From contig JADJNA010000048.1 of assembly GCA_016709305.1 (NCBI GenBank), forward strand, positions 62,001 through 126,000: 64,000 nucleotides of DNA. The letters are read 5' to 3'. Below the pieces are notes generated by a model that saw nothing but the letters and a program-made list of their open reading frames with translations, was not told where the DNA came from and did not search any database. This document shows, one piece after another, positions 29,087 through 37,744 of the stretch. The stretch is from Candidatus Villigracilis saccharophilus. Its GTDB lineage: Bacteria; Chloroflexota; Anaerolineae; Anaerolineales; Villigracilaceae. The position numbers were made by a program, and so were the translations under genes. Position 1 is the first letter of the stretch; the number at the start of each line of letters is the position of its first letter.

Positions 29087-30730
29087 ATGGTTCAAAGAAT
29101 TAGGGATTTTATTTTTCGAAATGACATTTTATTGCCAGCAGGTATATTCCTGCTTTTCCTTGGATTCTCCCTTCCAGGCATTAGCTGGGGCACGCCAGCG
29201 CTTTGGAATCCGGATGAACTTGTTTGGCGCGTGGAGAGCGCCTTGCAGGGCGAAATGGTCTTTGATGAGACAGAGCCTGATTTTAATTACCCGTCTTTGC
29301 CAAAATATGTGATGTTTGGGATAGGCAAGCTCGTTTATGGAATGGGATATTCAAGTTCGATATTTATCATTGCGGCGCGTAGTTTTTCGGCTTTGTTGGG
29401 GGCAGTAAGCGGTGTTCTCATTTATTATTTGGCGCGTACGATCGGTGTAAATATGCCAACCTCTGCGCTGGCTGGTTTGTTATATATTGCCAGTGCTGTG
29501 GCGGTTACAAACGCCCGTTTTGCGCACAATGACCTGTACTTGCAATTCTTCGCCATTCTTTGTATTTATTTTTCAATAAAATATCAATTTACCAAGTTGC
29601 GTTTTTGGATTTACGCCTCCTTTTTTTCCGTAGGGCTTGCCGCGTCCAGTAAATATACGGGCGGGAGTCTTTTGCTTGTGCCTTTATTTGTGATGATCGT
29701 TATGAACTGGGGTGATCTGCGAAAGAATTGGTTTCGATCTTTTGTGATGGCGTTGATCGGCGGCGCGCTTAGCTTTGCAGGATACGTCGTTGGGACTCCC
29801 AAAGCCCTGTATTTTCTATCTTATTTTAAAAATGTCATTCCTGCGCTTCAACGGTATCCGCAATATGGATTTAATTCCGGAAGTTCGATCGGGCTATATG
29901 GCCAGTGGAGCGTTTTTGAATCTGCTGTAGGTACCTTCGCTTATTATCTTTTTATCCTTAGCTTTATCTGGTTCGCCGCGCGCCTGATCTTGATATGGTT
30001 TGTAAAGATCCAGGCGGATGAAAAGCGGATTCAAGCCGTCGTTATTCTGGTTACCGCCATCCTTATTTTTGATCTGCCGTTCATGGTGTCCATTAATTAC
30101 ATTCCGCGCTACTTCATCCCCTTTGTGCCTTTCCTGTCCATTCTTGGCGCGTTGTTTATGAATGAAGTGATTGACCTGGCGCGGAATAAGAAATGGAAAT
30201 TTATCCCATCGGTTATGGCCATTCTTCTTGTTTTGGGAATTTCCTATTCCATGCTGCGTTTGGTCAGCACCACCCTGCTTTTCGTAAATGATGCGCGTAT
30301 GCCTGCCAGCGAATATATTTCATCGCTTCGCGGATTTAAGAAAACCATTGAATATACTTTGTACCCGCCGATTGTGAATAAGAAGCAGTTTTATGGCGCG
30401 GCTCGTAACTACCCGATCTACTTCATTAAATATCCGGATGACATCGTGCCTACCGGTGGACGGTTTGAATACAATCAAGGTGAGCAGGGTCTGCTGGATA
30501 GAAATGTTGATTATTTTGTTGTTGACTCGTTTACATATTCAAGGCTTTACACTGACTCAATTTGTATTACAAATCCGGTCGAATGTGATTTCTTCAAGAG
30601 GTTGCTTTCGGGTGAAATTACATCATTCCGTTTGATGGAGGAGTTTACCTATTCCCTGCCGCCATACTTGCCGCAGTTGACTGTGACAGCCGTTAATCCG
30701 GAAATTCGTATTTACGAACGTGTGCATTAA
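29087..30730 (+). CDS. GT39-family (dolichyl-P-mannose-type) membrane glycosyltransferase
   Basis: About 547 residues with roughly 11 hydrophobic segments. The first loop reads WNPDELVWRVESALQGEM, and FNYPSLPKYVMFGIGKLVYG follows, the Asp-Glu loop and PPL-type segment of PMT_2/GT39 enzymes. RFAHNDLYLQFFAILCIYFS is also typical. ATG 29087 is preceded by GGAGAG at 8 bases and is preferred to the in-frame ATG at 29063, which overlaps the previous stop. It would transfer a sugar from a polyprenyl phosphate carrier on the outer membrane face. A terminator-like hairpin follows. Confidence 0.75.
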   Translation: MVQRIRDFIFRNDILLPAGIFLLFLGFSLPGISWGTPALWNPDELVWRVESALQGEMVFDETEPDFNYPSLPKYVMFGIGKLVYGMGYSSSIFIIAARSFSALLGAVSGVLIYYLARTIGVNMPTSALAGLLYIASAVAVTNARFAHNDLYLQFFAILCIYFSIKYQFTKLRFWIYASFFSVGLAASSKYTGGSLLLVPLFVMIVMNWGDLRKNWFRSFVMALIGGALSFAGYVVGTPKALYFLSYFKNVIPALQRYPQYGFNSGSSIGLYGQWSVFESAVGTFAYYLFILSFIWFAARLILIWFVKIQADEKRIQAVVILVTAILIFDLPFMVSINYIPRYFIPFVPFLSILGALFMNEVIDLARNKKWKFIPSVMAILLVLGISYSMLRLVSTTLLFVNDARMPASEYISSLRGFKKTIEYTLYPPIVNKKQFYGAARNYPIYFIKYPDDIVPTGGRFEYNQGEQGLLDRNVDYFVVDSFTYSRLYTDSICITNPVECDFFKRLLSGEITSFRLMEEFTYSLPPYLPQLTVTAVNPEIRIYERVH

Positions 30731-30731
30731 A

Positions 30732-30765
30732 AATCAGCGGCCGCACCCATGCGGTCGCTGACTTT
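30732..30765. terminator. Bidirectional terminator-like hairpin between convergent genes
   Basis: TCAGCGGCCGCA pairs with TGCGGTCGCTGA (one G-T pair) around a four-base loop, with A-rich and T-rich flanks on either side. It lies between the + strand GT39 stop and the - strand methyltransferase stop and would serve both. Confidence 0.7.
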
Positions 30766-31406
30766 CATTTGATGAAATTTCCTACCGTGTACACTGTCCC
30801 TGCAATGGGTGGTGTACTTTTCATTCCGGTCACATGCCCTTTTGAAAAAATTCTGTGAGCTGCGGCGGCGATTTCCTCTTCAGTTGAAAAATGTTCGTCA
30901 CGGATATCATGTCCCAGCATACGAAACATGAATACCATGAACGGCTTTTCAACCGGTGTGCCGTAAACCATCTGCCCGCCCGGCTTGAGCACGCGTCGAA
31001 CCTCAACGAACGCCTGCTCCAGTTCAAGGGGTTTTAAGTGCTCCAATATGCTGACCAGTAGTACCGTGTCAAAAAAATTATCTTCATATGGCATATTCAA
31101 AACATCGCCTTTTTTAAGGAAAAGCGGAATGTTCATCGGCTCAAAAACAGATTTAACGGCGTCAATATCCGCGGTCAGGTCAATGCCGTGGATCTCCGTG
31201 TAATTGTCGTGCAGGTTCGGGAATGCCAATCCAGTTCCAAAACCAACTTCCAGGACACGTTCGCCGCCCGAACATTGCTCCAGCGCCAATTCAACCCGGC
31301 GGCGATACATGCGGCCGAAGACAGGCCAGTAATAATATTTGATTGGGTCATATTGATTGACGCCTTTATACTGTTCAGCGGGTAACAATTTTAACTTTGC
31401 AGACAT
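30765..31406 (-). CDS. Class I SAM-dependent methyltransferase
   Basis: About 213 residues on the - strand. Motif I is VLEVGFGTGLAFPNLH, the acidic residue lies in IHGIDLTADIDAV, and motif IV is FFDTVLLVSILEHLKPLEL, then LKPGGQMVYGTPVEKPFM. The start at 31406 has GAGAAGGA nearby; the longer ORF upstream has no ribosome site. It is transcribed divergently from the gene at 31500. The C-terminus (FSKGHVTGMKSTPPIAG) is family-like. The acceptor is unknown. Confidence 0.8.
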   Translation of the reverse strand: MSAKLKLLPAEQYKGVNQYDPIKYYYWPVFGRMYRRRVELALEQCSGGERVLEVGFGTGLAFPNLHDNYTEIHGIDLTADIDAVKSVFEPMNIPLFLKKGDVLNMPYEDNFFDTVLLVSILEHLKPLELEQAFVEVRRVLKPGGQMVYGTPVEKPFMVFMFRMLGHDIRDEHFSTEEEIAAAAHRIFSKGHVTGMKSTPPIAGTVYTVGNFIK

Positions 31407-31461
31407 ATAAGATCCTTCTCGTTGATTTAGTTGTCGAATTTTACCTCTTAATCCAGGTGTC

Positions 31462-31490
31462 ATGACAGAATACTTTTTTTCCTGTACAAT
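31462..31490 (+). promoter_or_regulatory. Promoter just upstream of the gene at 31500
   Basis: ATGACA (31462-31467, 5/6 match to the -35) and TACAAT (31485-31490, 5/6 match to the -10) are separated by 17 bases. Transcription would start near 31497, only about three bases before the ATG, so the mRNA may be leaderless. Confidence 0.5.
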
Positions 31491-31499
31491 GTTCTGATA

Positions 31500-34061
31500 A
31501 TGAGATCTATTTTAAGAAAACTCTCCAGTCAAATTAAATGGATTACTTTATTTTTTATCTGGATATTACATGGTGTGATCGCTTTCCTTCAATTTCAGGC
31601 GATCACAGTACATGAAAATTCCTTGCCATTTTTTTTCATTCGCGCGCTTTTCATCGTGTGGATCTTGTTTGGTTTCATGTTGATCGCCTCTGCTTACAAG
31701 GATTTGGTGGTGTGGAGGAAATGGAAGAACATTCTTGACAGGCCGTTAACAAAAGACATTCTGTTGACCGTGGCGGCGTCCCTGCTTTTTCTTCGAATTT
31801 GTTTGTGGGTATTTCAGGAACTGCTGACAGAACCGCTCAGTCAAACGATCGGCGGATATATCGGCCTGCTCACACCTGCTCTTGACCTGATGGGATATGT
31901 TTCCTTTGAAATTGTTTTTCTGGTCTTTTTTGTTAATCTGAGCGGAAATCTTGAATATACAGGGCGGGCTGGAAAATTTATTTTTACGGCCCTTGTGGTG
32001 TTTTTTCTGTTGGGGGGGGGCGCTGCAATTGTTTCTGCGACCGGGTTGGGAATTGTCTCAGGCTATAAGGGAGACTGGCAGCGCGGACTCCCTGCCGTTG
32101 CATTGCTTGAATGGCAGATCCTGCTGGTTTGCGTTTTTTGCCTTGCCATATTTCTGGCCGAGTCGAAATGGAAATTGAACGAAATCCCCCGGCTCGAGTT
32201 GTGGATTTGCGTTGCAGTATGGTTGGCCGCAGCTGTAATCTGGTTGAGCCAGCCTGTGATTCCAAGCGCATCAGCACTCACGCCTCGCGAACCCAATTTT
32301 GAGATTTATCCTTTTATCGATTCTCAGGTCTATGATGAATTTGCCCAATCCATCCTGATCGGGCAAGGTTTCGGAGCTGACCGGATTCCTCCACGCCCGC
32401 TGTATGTGGTCTTTCTGGCGGCCTTGCACTTATTGGCCGGACAGGATTATCACATGATGGTTTTTATTCAAACCCTCGTTTTTGCCATGTTCCCAGTGCT
32501 TCTCTATTTATTTGGACGGGAGTTCTTTGGACATCCCGTCGGTGTTGCAGTCGCATTCCTGGCAATATTTCGTGACTTTACTTCTAATCTCGTTTCTCCC
32601 TACACTGGGAACCTGAGTTACTCCAAGGTGTTTCTCTCCGAGATTCCAACAGCGATGCTGTTGATCTTGTTTTTATTCATTGGGATGCATTGGATCAGGT
32701 CGGGTTTCCCTGCTTTTAAGGGCTTTTTAATGGGTGGAGTTTTGGGCGCGGTGATGCTGATTCGCACGCAGTCTGTGGTCGTTCTGCCGGTGATCATCCT
32801 TTTCGGGTTTTTGGCAGGGAAAGGGAAGATTAAACCTTTCATGAAAAGTATGTTGTTTATGCTGGTTTCCCTAACCCTTGTTATCGGTCCCTGGTTTTGG
32901 CATAACTGGCAGGTGACTGGAGAATTGATTTTTGATAGTCCCGAATATCAGACCATCAACCTTGCATTACGTTATAGCCGCTTGAACGGGCTCGAACCGA
33001 ATGTGATGCCGGGTCCAGGCGAGTCGAGCGTGGACTATAACCAGCGTTTGATCAAGATGGCAAAGGACGCGATGTCCGTCAATCCATCGCGGGCGGTTTG
33101 GGGGGTATCCAACTTTTTTCTAAATCATGCTGTCAATAATATTCTTTTGTTCCCGCTTAGAAATGAAATAAAAAGTTACACGGATATATATGTTCCGACC
33201 GATGCATTTTGGGAAAAATGGGAGGGACAGCCAACCGCTCCTCAATCCCTTTTGCTGGTGTTTTATGTCTTTCTCTTTGGGCTTGGGGTGACAACCGCCA
33301 TTCAAAGAAACGGCTGGCTTGGACTGATGCCCCTGGCGCTTAATCTTATTTATAACTTGTGGACATCACTTGCGCTGCTCTCAGGCCAACGATTTATGCT
33401 ATCTATGGATTGGTCGGTCTATCTATATTACATGATCGGCATGTTTACATTAATTGGCGGTTTTCTTTTTGCGCTTAATGGAAAGCGCGCCGCAGTGGTT
33501 GATTGGGTAAGATCCAATCCGTTTTTGCTGATATTGCCATCAGCAGATGGCAATTGGCGGCGATATGTTGTTTTTGGCCTCTTATTTTTTGGAATTGGTT
33601 CCGCGCTGCCGCTTAGTGAAACGGTCTTTCCAGATAAATACCCGCCTCTTTCTGGCGCGGTCCTGGCGCGCCAGCTGATAGATTCTTCTGCGTTGCGGCA
33701 GGCTGACTTCGATTTAACTTGTTTTACACATCTTAACGATGCGGCTGTATTAAGTTTTACACAAGGTATGGCTGTCTATCCGCGTTACTATGGCGCTGGT
33801 GAAGGCGAAAAAATAACGGATAAAGTAGGTTACAAGGCTGTGGATGAAGGCAGGCTGGTCTTTGACCTTATCGCGAACAGAAGAAGTTCACGCATCATCT
33901 TCCCGATGACCGAATCACCGCAATTTTTTCCTCACGCATCTGATGTGATCTTGGTGTACGGCTTGGACGGTGAATTGTGGTTTATTTATGTCAAACAGCA
34001 AGGTCGTGAGAAATTCTATATGTCAGGATCTTGGGATCCATCACTGTGCCTGGAAAAGTAA
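31500..34061 (+). CDS. Large GT-C/GT39-like membrane glycosyltransferase, paralogue B
   Basis: An 853-residue polytopic protein with about 15 hydrophobic segments, paralogous to the one at 26478. Shared landmarks are the acidic loop NFEIYPFIDSQVYDEFAQSI, RPLYVVFLAALHLLAG, the LSEIPTAML helix, the soluble segment NLALRYSRLNGLEPN and the C-terminal FPHASDVILVYG. No ribosome site is seen before ATG 31500 and the predicted promoter ends almost on it. It presumably transfers a polyprenyl-phosphate-linked sugar. Two diverged copies suggest two acceptors or donors. Confidence 0.65.
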   Translation: MRSILRKLSSQIKWITLFFIWILHGVIAFLQFQAITVHENSLPFFFIRALFIVWILFGFMLIASAYKDLVVWRKWKNILDRPLTKDILLTVAASLLFLRICLWVFQELLTEPLSQTIGGYIGLLTPALDLMGYVSFEIVFLVFFVNLSGNLEYTGRAGKFIFTALVVFFLLGGGAAIVSATGLGIVSGYKGDWQRGLPAVALLEWQILLVCVFCLAIFLAESKWKLNEIPRLELWICVAVWLAAAVIWLSQPVIPSASALTPREPNFEIYPFIDSQVYDEFAQSILIGQGFGADRIPPRPLYVVFLAALHLLAGQDYHMMVFIQTLVFAMFPVLLYLFGREFFGHPVGVAVAFLAIFRDFTSNLVSPYTGNLSYSKVFLSEIPTAMLLILFLFIGMHWIRSGFPAFKGFLMGGVLGAVMLIRTQSVVVLPVIILFGFLAGKGKIKPFMKSMLFMLVSLTLVIGPWFWHNWQVTGELIFDSPEYQTINLALRYSRLNGLEPNVMPGPGESSVDYNQRLIKMAKDAMSVNPSRAVWGVSNFFLNHAVNNILLFPLRNEIKSYTDIYVPTDAFWEKWEGQPTAPQSLLLVFYVFLFGLGVTTAIQRNGWLGLMPLALNLIYNLWTSLALLSGQRFMLSMDWSVYLYYMIGMFTLIGGFLFALNGKRAAVVDWVRSNPFLLILPSADGNWRRYVVFGLLFFGIGSALPLSETVFPDKYPPLSGAVLARQLIDSSALRQADFDLTCFTHLNDAAVLSFTQGMAVYPRYYGAGEGEKITDKVGYKAVDEGRLVFDLIANRRSSRIIFPMTESPQFFPHASDVILVYGLDGELWFIYVKQQGREKFYMSGSWDPSLCLEK

Positions 34062-34096
34062 ATAAAAATTGCATTCATTTGAATGCAATTTTTATT
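34061..34096. terminator. Perfect bidirectional terminator
   Basis: A 17-bp perfect stem (AATAAAAATTGCATTCA, 34061-34077, and its complement at 34080-34096) with a two-base nominal loop sits between two convergent genes. The A-run on one side and T-run on the other give a U-tract in both directions. Confidence 0.85.
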
Positions 34097-34099
34097 TCA

Positions 34100-35509
34100 T
34101 CAGATGAATTTTATTCTTCTCGCAGCAAAGGCCACCATTCTTAGCAGCAGTACCCCATGTTTCCAGCGTGAGATGTTGGTGGTGCCATACGTGCGTTCGC
34201 GATAGCGGATGGGGAGGTCTACGATCCTTCGATTTAACTTTGCTGCGCCGAAGATCAAGTCAAAATCGCCGAATGGATCGAAATCTCCAAAATAGGAACG
34301 GTTGGCTGAGATCTTGTCGTAATCTTCGCGCCACATGACTTTTGTGCCGCACAAGGTGTCCTTAATCGGCTGGCCCAGCAGCCACGAAAAAGCCATGCTG
34401 AATAATTTGTTGCCGATAAAGTTCAGTGTGCGCATGGCTTCCTTTTCCATTGGATAAACCAAACGCACGCCGTTGATAAATTCACCTTTGCCGGAAACGA
34501 TGGCGTCATAAAATCGCGGCAGGTCTTCGGGTGGGACGGTCAGGTCGGCGTCAAGGATCATGAGGATGTCGCCGGTGGACTTTTCGAAGCCGAGGCGGAT
34601 CGCATCAGCTTTGCCTATGCCTGGTTGACGGAAGAGCAGGCTCGGGGTGGAGGGGTGAAGCGGCATTTCCCCTTCAATAGCTTCATAGGTGTTGTCGCGT
34701 GAATGTCCTTCCACGAAGACGATTTCGGTTCCGCTTCCCATTGTGGGTACACGCTCAAAAATGGATTTGATATTACCAGCTTCATTTCGTGCAGCGATCA
34801 CTACAGATACGCTGGCGGCGCGTGCTGGTTGCGGCGCGGGGCGCGCGATCACAAAATTTGAAAGCGCTAAATTATGGAACGGCCAGAGTTTTACGAGATA
34901 ACGGTTCGCGAATCCGCCCAGGGGCAGCGGCCATAGAATTTCCTGCGAGGATCGAATACTTTCAAAGCCGGCCAAGTGAAGCATGTTATTGACATCTTCA
35001 GGGGTCAGCCAGTTTTGATGGAGCATTGGCGCTGCGAGGTTCAATGTTTGCGCAATCGTAAGAGGGATCTGCCAGAGATGATTGTAGAAGTTCAAGATCA
35101 GCCGCGTATGCGGTGTGCACAATCTTTTTGTTTGTTCGAGGGCGCGCTGTACATCCCACAGGTCATTGACTGTGTCGGAAAGGATGATGACGTCAAATGG
35201 ACCGTCAATGCCGGATAGGTCATGGGCATCCATTTGATGGTACTCTAGTTCAGGGTGTCGTAATTTTGCGCGCTCGATCATGTCGGCAGAGAAATCAATG
35301 CCGACACCGCGTGAAGGTTTCAGGCGCGCAAGCAAACTTCCCGTCCCGCATCCGATTTCCAGCACTCGTTGATTCGGGCTGACGAGAAATTGATATATTT
35401 CGATCAGGCGGCGGTGATACCAGCTCCCCATACCGCGCCAGGTATCGCGTTTGCGCGCGACCGCATCCCAGTGAGATTGACGTGTGTTTTGATAGGTTTC
35501 CATGAACAT
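34100..35509 (-). CDS. Fusion of a SAM methyltransferase and a GT2 (dolichyl-P-mannose synthase-like) transferase
   Basis: A 469-residue two-domain protein. Residues 1-220 form a class I methyltransferase (motif I VLEIGCGTGSLLAR, GIDFSADMIERAK, FDVIILSDTVNDLWD). Residues about 230-469 form a GT2 DPM1-like domain (SVVIAARNEAGNIKSIF, metal motif LILDADLTVPPEDL, then DTLCGTKVMWREDY and the QxxRW-like RYRERTYGTTNISRW). DPM1-like enzymes charge polyprenyl phosphate with a sugar. The neighbouring GT39-type proteins use exactly such donors, which suggests a supply role. No membrane anchor beyond a weak C-terminal helix is seen. Confidence 0.85.
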   Translation of the reverse strand: MFMETYQNTRQSHWDAVARKRDTWRGMGSWYHRRLIEIYQFLVSPNQRVLEIGCGTGSLLARLKPSRGVGIDFSADMIERAKLRHPELEYHQMDAHDLSGIDGPFDVIILSDTVNDLWDVQRALEQTKRLCTPHTRLILNFYNHLWQIPLTIAQTLNLAAPMLHQNWLTPEDVNNMLHLAGFESIRSSQEILWPLPLGGFANRYLVKLWPFHNLALSNFVIARPAPQPARAASVSVVIAARNEAGNIKSIFERVPTMGSGTEIVFVEGHSRDNTYEAIEGEMPLHPSTPSLLFRQPGIGKADAIRLGFEKSTGDILMILDADLTVPPEDLPRFYDAIVSGKGEFINGVRLVYPMEKEAMRTLNFIGNKLFSMAFSWLLGQPIKDTLCGTKVMWREDYDKISANRSYFGDFDPFGDFDLIFGAAKLNRRIVDLPIRYRERTYGTTNISRWKHGVLLLRMVAFAARRIKFI

Positions 35510-35586
35510 CCTTTGATTTTGCCGTCGAGATTATAATTGGTTTTTCCCTGTAGTATTCCATGACGTTAAGATATCAGGTATTGTAG

Positions 35587-37185
35587 ATGCAAAATCAAAA
35601 ATTTTATTTTTTTCATTCCCTGTTCCCAGGGAAGATCGTCACGTTGATTTGGATGGGATTTCTGGCTATGGGGATACTCTCCAATCCCTTTATTTCGTAT
35701 CCGGGCCGCGACGGCGGGATCTTTCTGTATGTTGCTTCGCTCATTTTGAAAGGCAAGATCCCCTATCTGGCGGTCTGGGAAAATAAAGGTCCCCTGGTTT
35801 TTTATCTCAACGCGCTTGGACTGGCTTTCTCTGACGGATCCCGCTGGGGTGGCTGGCTTGTGGAATTCCTGTTCTTTTTTATCTCTGGCGTCATTGGCTA
35901 TCTTGTGATCAAGCGTTTGATGGGCGTGATTCCTGCATTGGCTGGGACATTGATCTGGATCAGCGCGGCTGGGAATGTTTTGCAGGGTGGGAATTTTTCA
36001 GAGGAGTACTCCCTGCTTTTTAGTTTCATCGCTGTGTTGGGCTTTATGCTGAGTCTGCAACAACCGCACAGGAACATCTACAGTTTTCTGGTTGGTATTT
36101 CATTGGGACTAAATATCCTATTGAGACCTAATAATGTCAGTATGCAGATCGCAGCCGCGGGCGCTTATTTTATTCTGGCGATCAGTGCAGGGGGATGGCG
36201 GTTATTTTTCAAACGGGCTTTGTATTATGCGATGGGCGCAGCGATCGTTATCATTCCGGTTGTTTTTTATTTTTACTCGCAGGGCGCGTTGACTGAAATG
36301 ATCAATGTGGTACTTGTTTTTAACCTCCAATATAGCGACGGCTTTGATCTGACCGGCGTTTTGGATGGCATATTGAGCGCGGCGCGTTCAATTGGCGTAC
36401 TTACCATTTTATTTGCTGTACTCGGATATCTTTTCTCTGTGTGGATATTGTTTAAGAGCAGGTTCAACGATCCACTGGCAAAATTCTTGTTGATCTTGTT
36501 GATCGGCTGGCCGATGGAAGCATTGTTGAGCGCGTTATCGGGGAGGAATTACCTGCACTATTTTATTGGATGGGCTCCATATGTCGGCTTGTTGTGTAGT
36601 TATTCAGTGTATATGTTTTTACGCCGATTTGGATCGGATTTTGACAGGTATTCAGTTTATGTCCTTCTCTTGTTAATTACAGTGACGCTTGCCGGCAATA
36701 TGACCACCTGGAAGAATTACGGTACTGTCCTTGCCTATAAATGGTCAAACCCAAATGCTGATCTGGATTATCGTGACCCTGTTGCTTTGTATATCATGGA
36801 GAATACGGATCCGCATGATAAGGTGTTGGTTTGGGGATTTCGCCCGATCATTAATTTCGTGTCAGGCAGGGAATCACCGGTTTCTTTTCTGCCATACCCG
36901 CTTATCCATGTGGATACTCCCTTGGGAAAACATTGGGCGGACCAATTTTATTCCCAGCTTACGAACGATCCGCCTGCCTTGATCGTGAATGTGATCGAGC
37001 CTGCCGACCGCGAGCGCATCCCGGATCTCGACCCGGATATCCGCAAGCAATATAAAATAAAGCGCAAGGAGGTTGTCCTGGCGCCAAACCTTCAGGATAC
37101 CTTTGATTTTATTGAGCAAAATTATGTGCGTATCGGGGATGTTGATGGGTACGATATTTATCGCTTAAAAACAAGCCTGCCCTGA
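35587..37185 (+). CDS. GT39/GT83-like membrane glycosyltransferase
   Basis: A 532-residue protein with about 11 hydrophobic segments. The first extracytoplasmic loop ISYPGRDGGIFLYVASLILK followed by PYLAVWENKGPLVFYLNAL is the Asp-loop and KGP motif of bacterial ArnT/PMT-like transferases. The C-terminal soluble part (about residues 400-532) has DPHDKVLVWGFRPIINFVSG, also usual in this family. It would move a sugar from polyprenyl phosphate to a glycan or protein on the cell surface. It lies divergent from the methyltransferase-GT2 fusion, which could make its donor. Confidence 0.75.
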   Translation: MQNQKFYFFHSLFPGKIVTLIWMGFLAMGILSNPFISYPGRDGGIFLYVASLILKGKIPYLAVWENKGPLVFYLNALGLAFSDGSRWGGWLVEFLFFFISGVIGYLVIKRLMGVIPALAGTLIWISAAGNVLQGGNFSEEYSLLFSFIAVLGFMLSLQQPHRNIYSFLVGISLGLNILLRPNNVSMQIAAAGAYFILAISAGGWRLFFKRALYYAMGAAIVIIPVVFYFYSQGALTEMINVVLVFNLQYSDGFDLTGVLDGILSAARSIGVLTILFAVLGYLFSVWILFKSRFNDPLAKFLLILLIGWPMEALLSALSGRNYLHYFIGWAPYVGLLCSYSVYMFLRRFGSDFDRYSVYVLLLLITVTLAGNMTTWKNYGTVLAYKWSNPNADLDYRDPVALYIMENTDPHDKVLVWGFRPIINFVSGRESPVSFLPYPLIHVDTPLGKHWADQFYSQLTNDPPALIVNVIEPADRERIPDLDPDIRKQYKIKRKEVVLAPNLQDTFDFIEQNYVRIGDVDGYDIYRLKTSLP

Positions 37186-37231
37186 GAAGCGCCTGCGTTC
37201 ATGGAAAACATGAAATTACCTCCTGTTATTC

Positions 37232-37240
37232 TGTTATAAT
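37232..37240 (+). promoter_or_regulatory. Extended -10 promoter of the second winged-helix regulator
   Basis: TGT followed by TATAAT (37235-37240) is a perfect -10 with the extended TG. No good -35 is seen at 16-18 bases. The operator-like dyad begins on the last two bases of TATAAT, as at the first regulator gene. Confidence 0.6.
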
Positions 37241-37253
37241 TCAGTCACTGAAT
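37239..37253 (+). promoter_or_regulatory. Operator-like dyad, site 2 (ATTCAGT-C-ACTGAAT)
   Basis: Seven-base perfect inverted arms around one central base; equally, the core ATTCA-N3-ACTGAAT. It lies at the expected transcription start of the second winged-helix gene. Core, spacing and position relative to the -10 match site 1. Its right arm plus flank (TGAATTTTG) is also shared with site 3 at 58609. Confidence 0.6.
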
Positions 37254-37273
37254 TTTGAATTAAAATATAACCT

Positions 37274-37744
37274 ATGGAATCAACAAACGACGAAATCCGC
37301 GAACTCTCCCTGCTTGAGCAGATCGAGAGCGACCCAAACGTGAACCAGTCCACACTTGCCACCCAGCTCGGGGTCGCGGTTGGAACGGTCAACTGGCATT
37401 TAAAACGGCTCATCGCAAAAGGCGCGGTAAAAGTTTCGCGCGCCGAGCGTAAAAAATTGCGATATATCATCACACCCGAAGGACTTGCCTTGCGGGCGCG
37501 CCTCGCTGTGGATTATGTGGAGCGTTCTTTTTCTGTGTATCGCCGCACCCGTCAGCGTGTGAAGGACCATGTCGTGAAAATTCGCCATGCCGGGTTTGAC
37601 CGCGTGCGTATCGTCGGCTCAGGCGATGTCGCAGATATTTGCAAGCTCACCTGCCTTGAACAGGGAATTTCGGTGGTGACAGATAAATCCGTTCCAGCGC
37701 TTGTGCTGGATGGTTATAAGATTCGATTGGAGGGCTTGGAATGA
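37274..37744 (+). CDS. Winged-helix DNA-binding regulator, paralogue of the one at 903
   Basis: A 156-residue cytoplasmic regulator. Residues 10-75 form the winged helix (LLEQIESDPNVNQSTLATQL, GTVNWHLKRLIAKGAVKVSR, wing to YIITPEG). A basic helix follows (SFSVYRRTRQRVKDHVVK). The C-terminal part RIVGSGDVADICKLTCLEQG resembles the GxGxxG turn of a small Rossmann fold and may sense a nucleotide or nucleotide sugar. It starts 27 bases after the predicted transcription start with no strong ribosome site. Its stop overlaps the ATG of the SDR downstream, so regulator and module are co-expressed. Confidence 0.87.
   Translation: MESTNDEIRELSLLEQIESDPNVNQSTLATQLGVAVGTVNWHLKRLIAKGAVKVSRAERKKLRYIITPEGLALRARLAVDYVERSFSVYRRTRQRVKDHVVKIRHAGFDRVRIVGSGDVADICKLTCLEQGISVVTDKSVPALVLDGYKIRLEGLE

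Noticed and set aside
34061..34096. Fourth copy of the regulator dyad (ATTCA...TGAAT)
   Set aside because: The arms are two bases apart, not five, and are part of a 17-bp terminator between convergent genes, with no promoter there.
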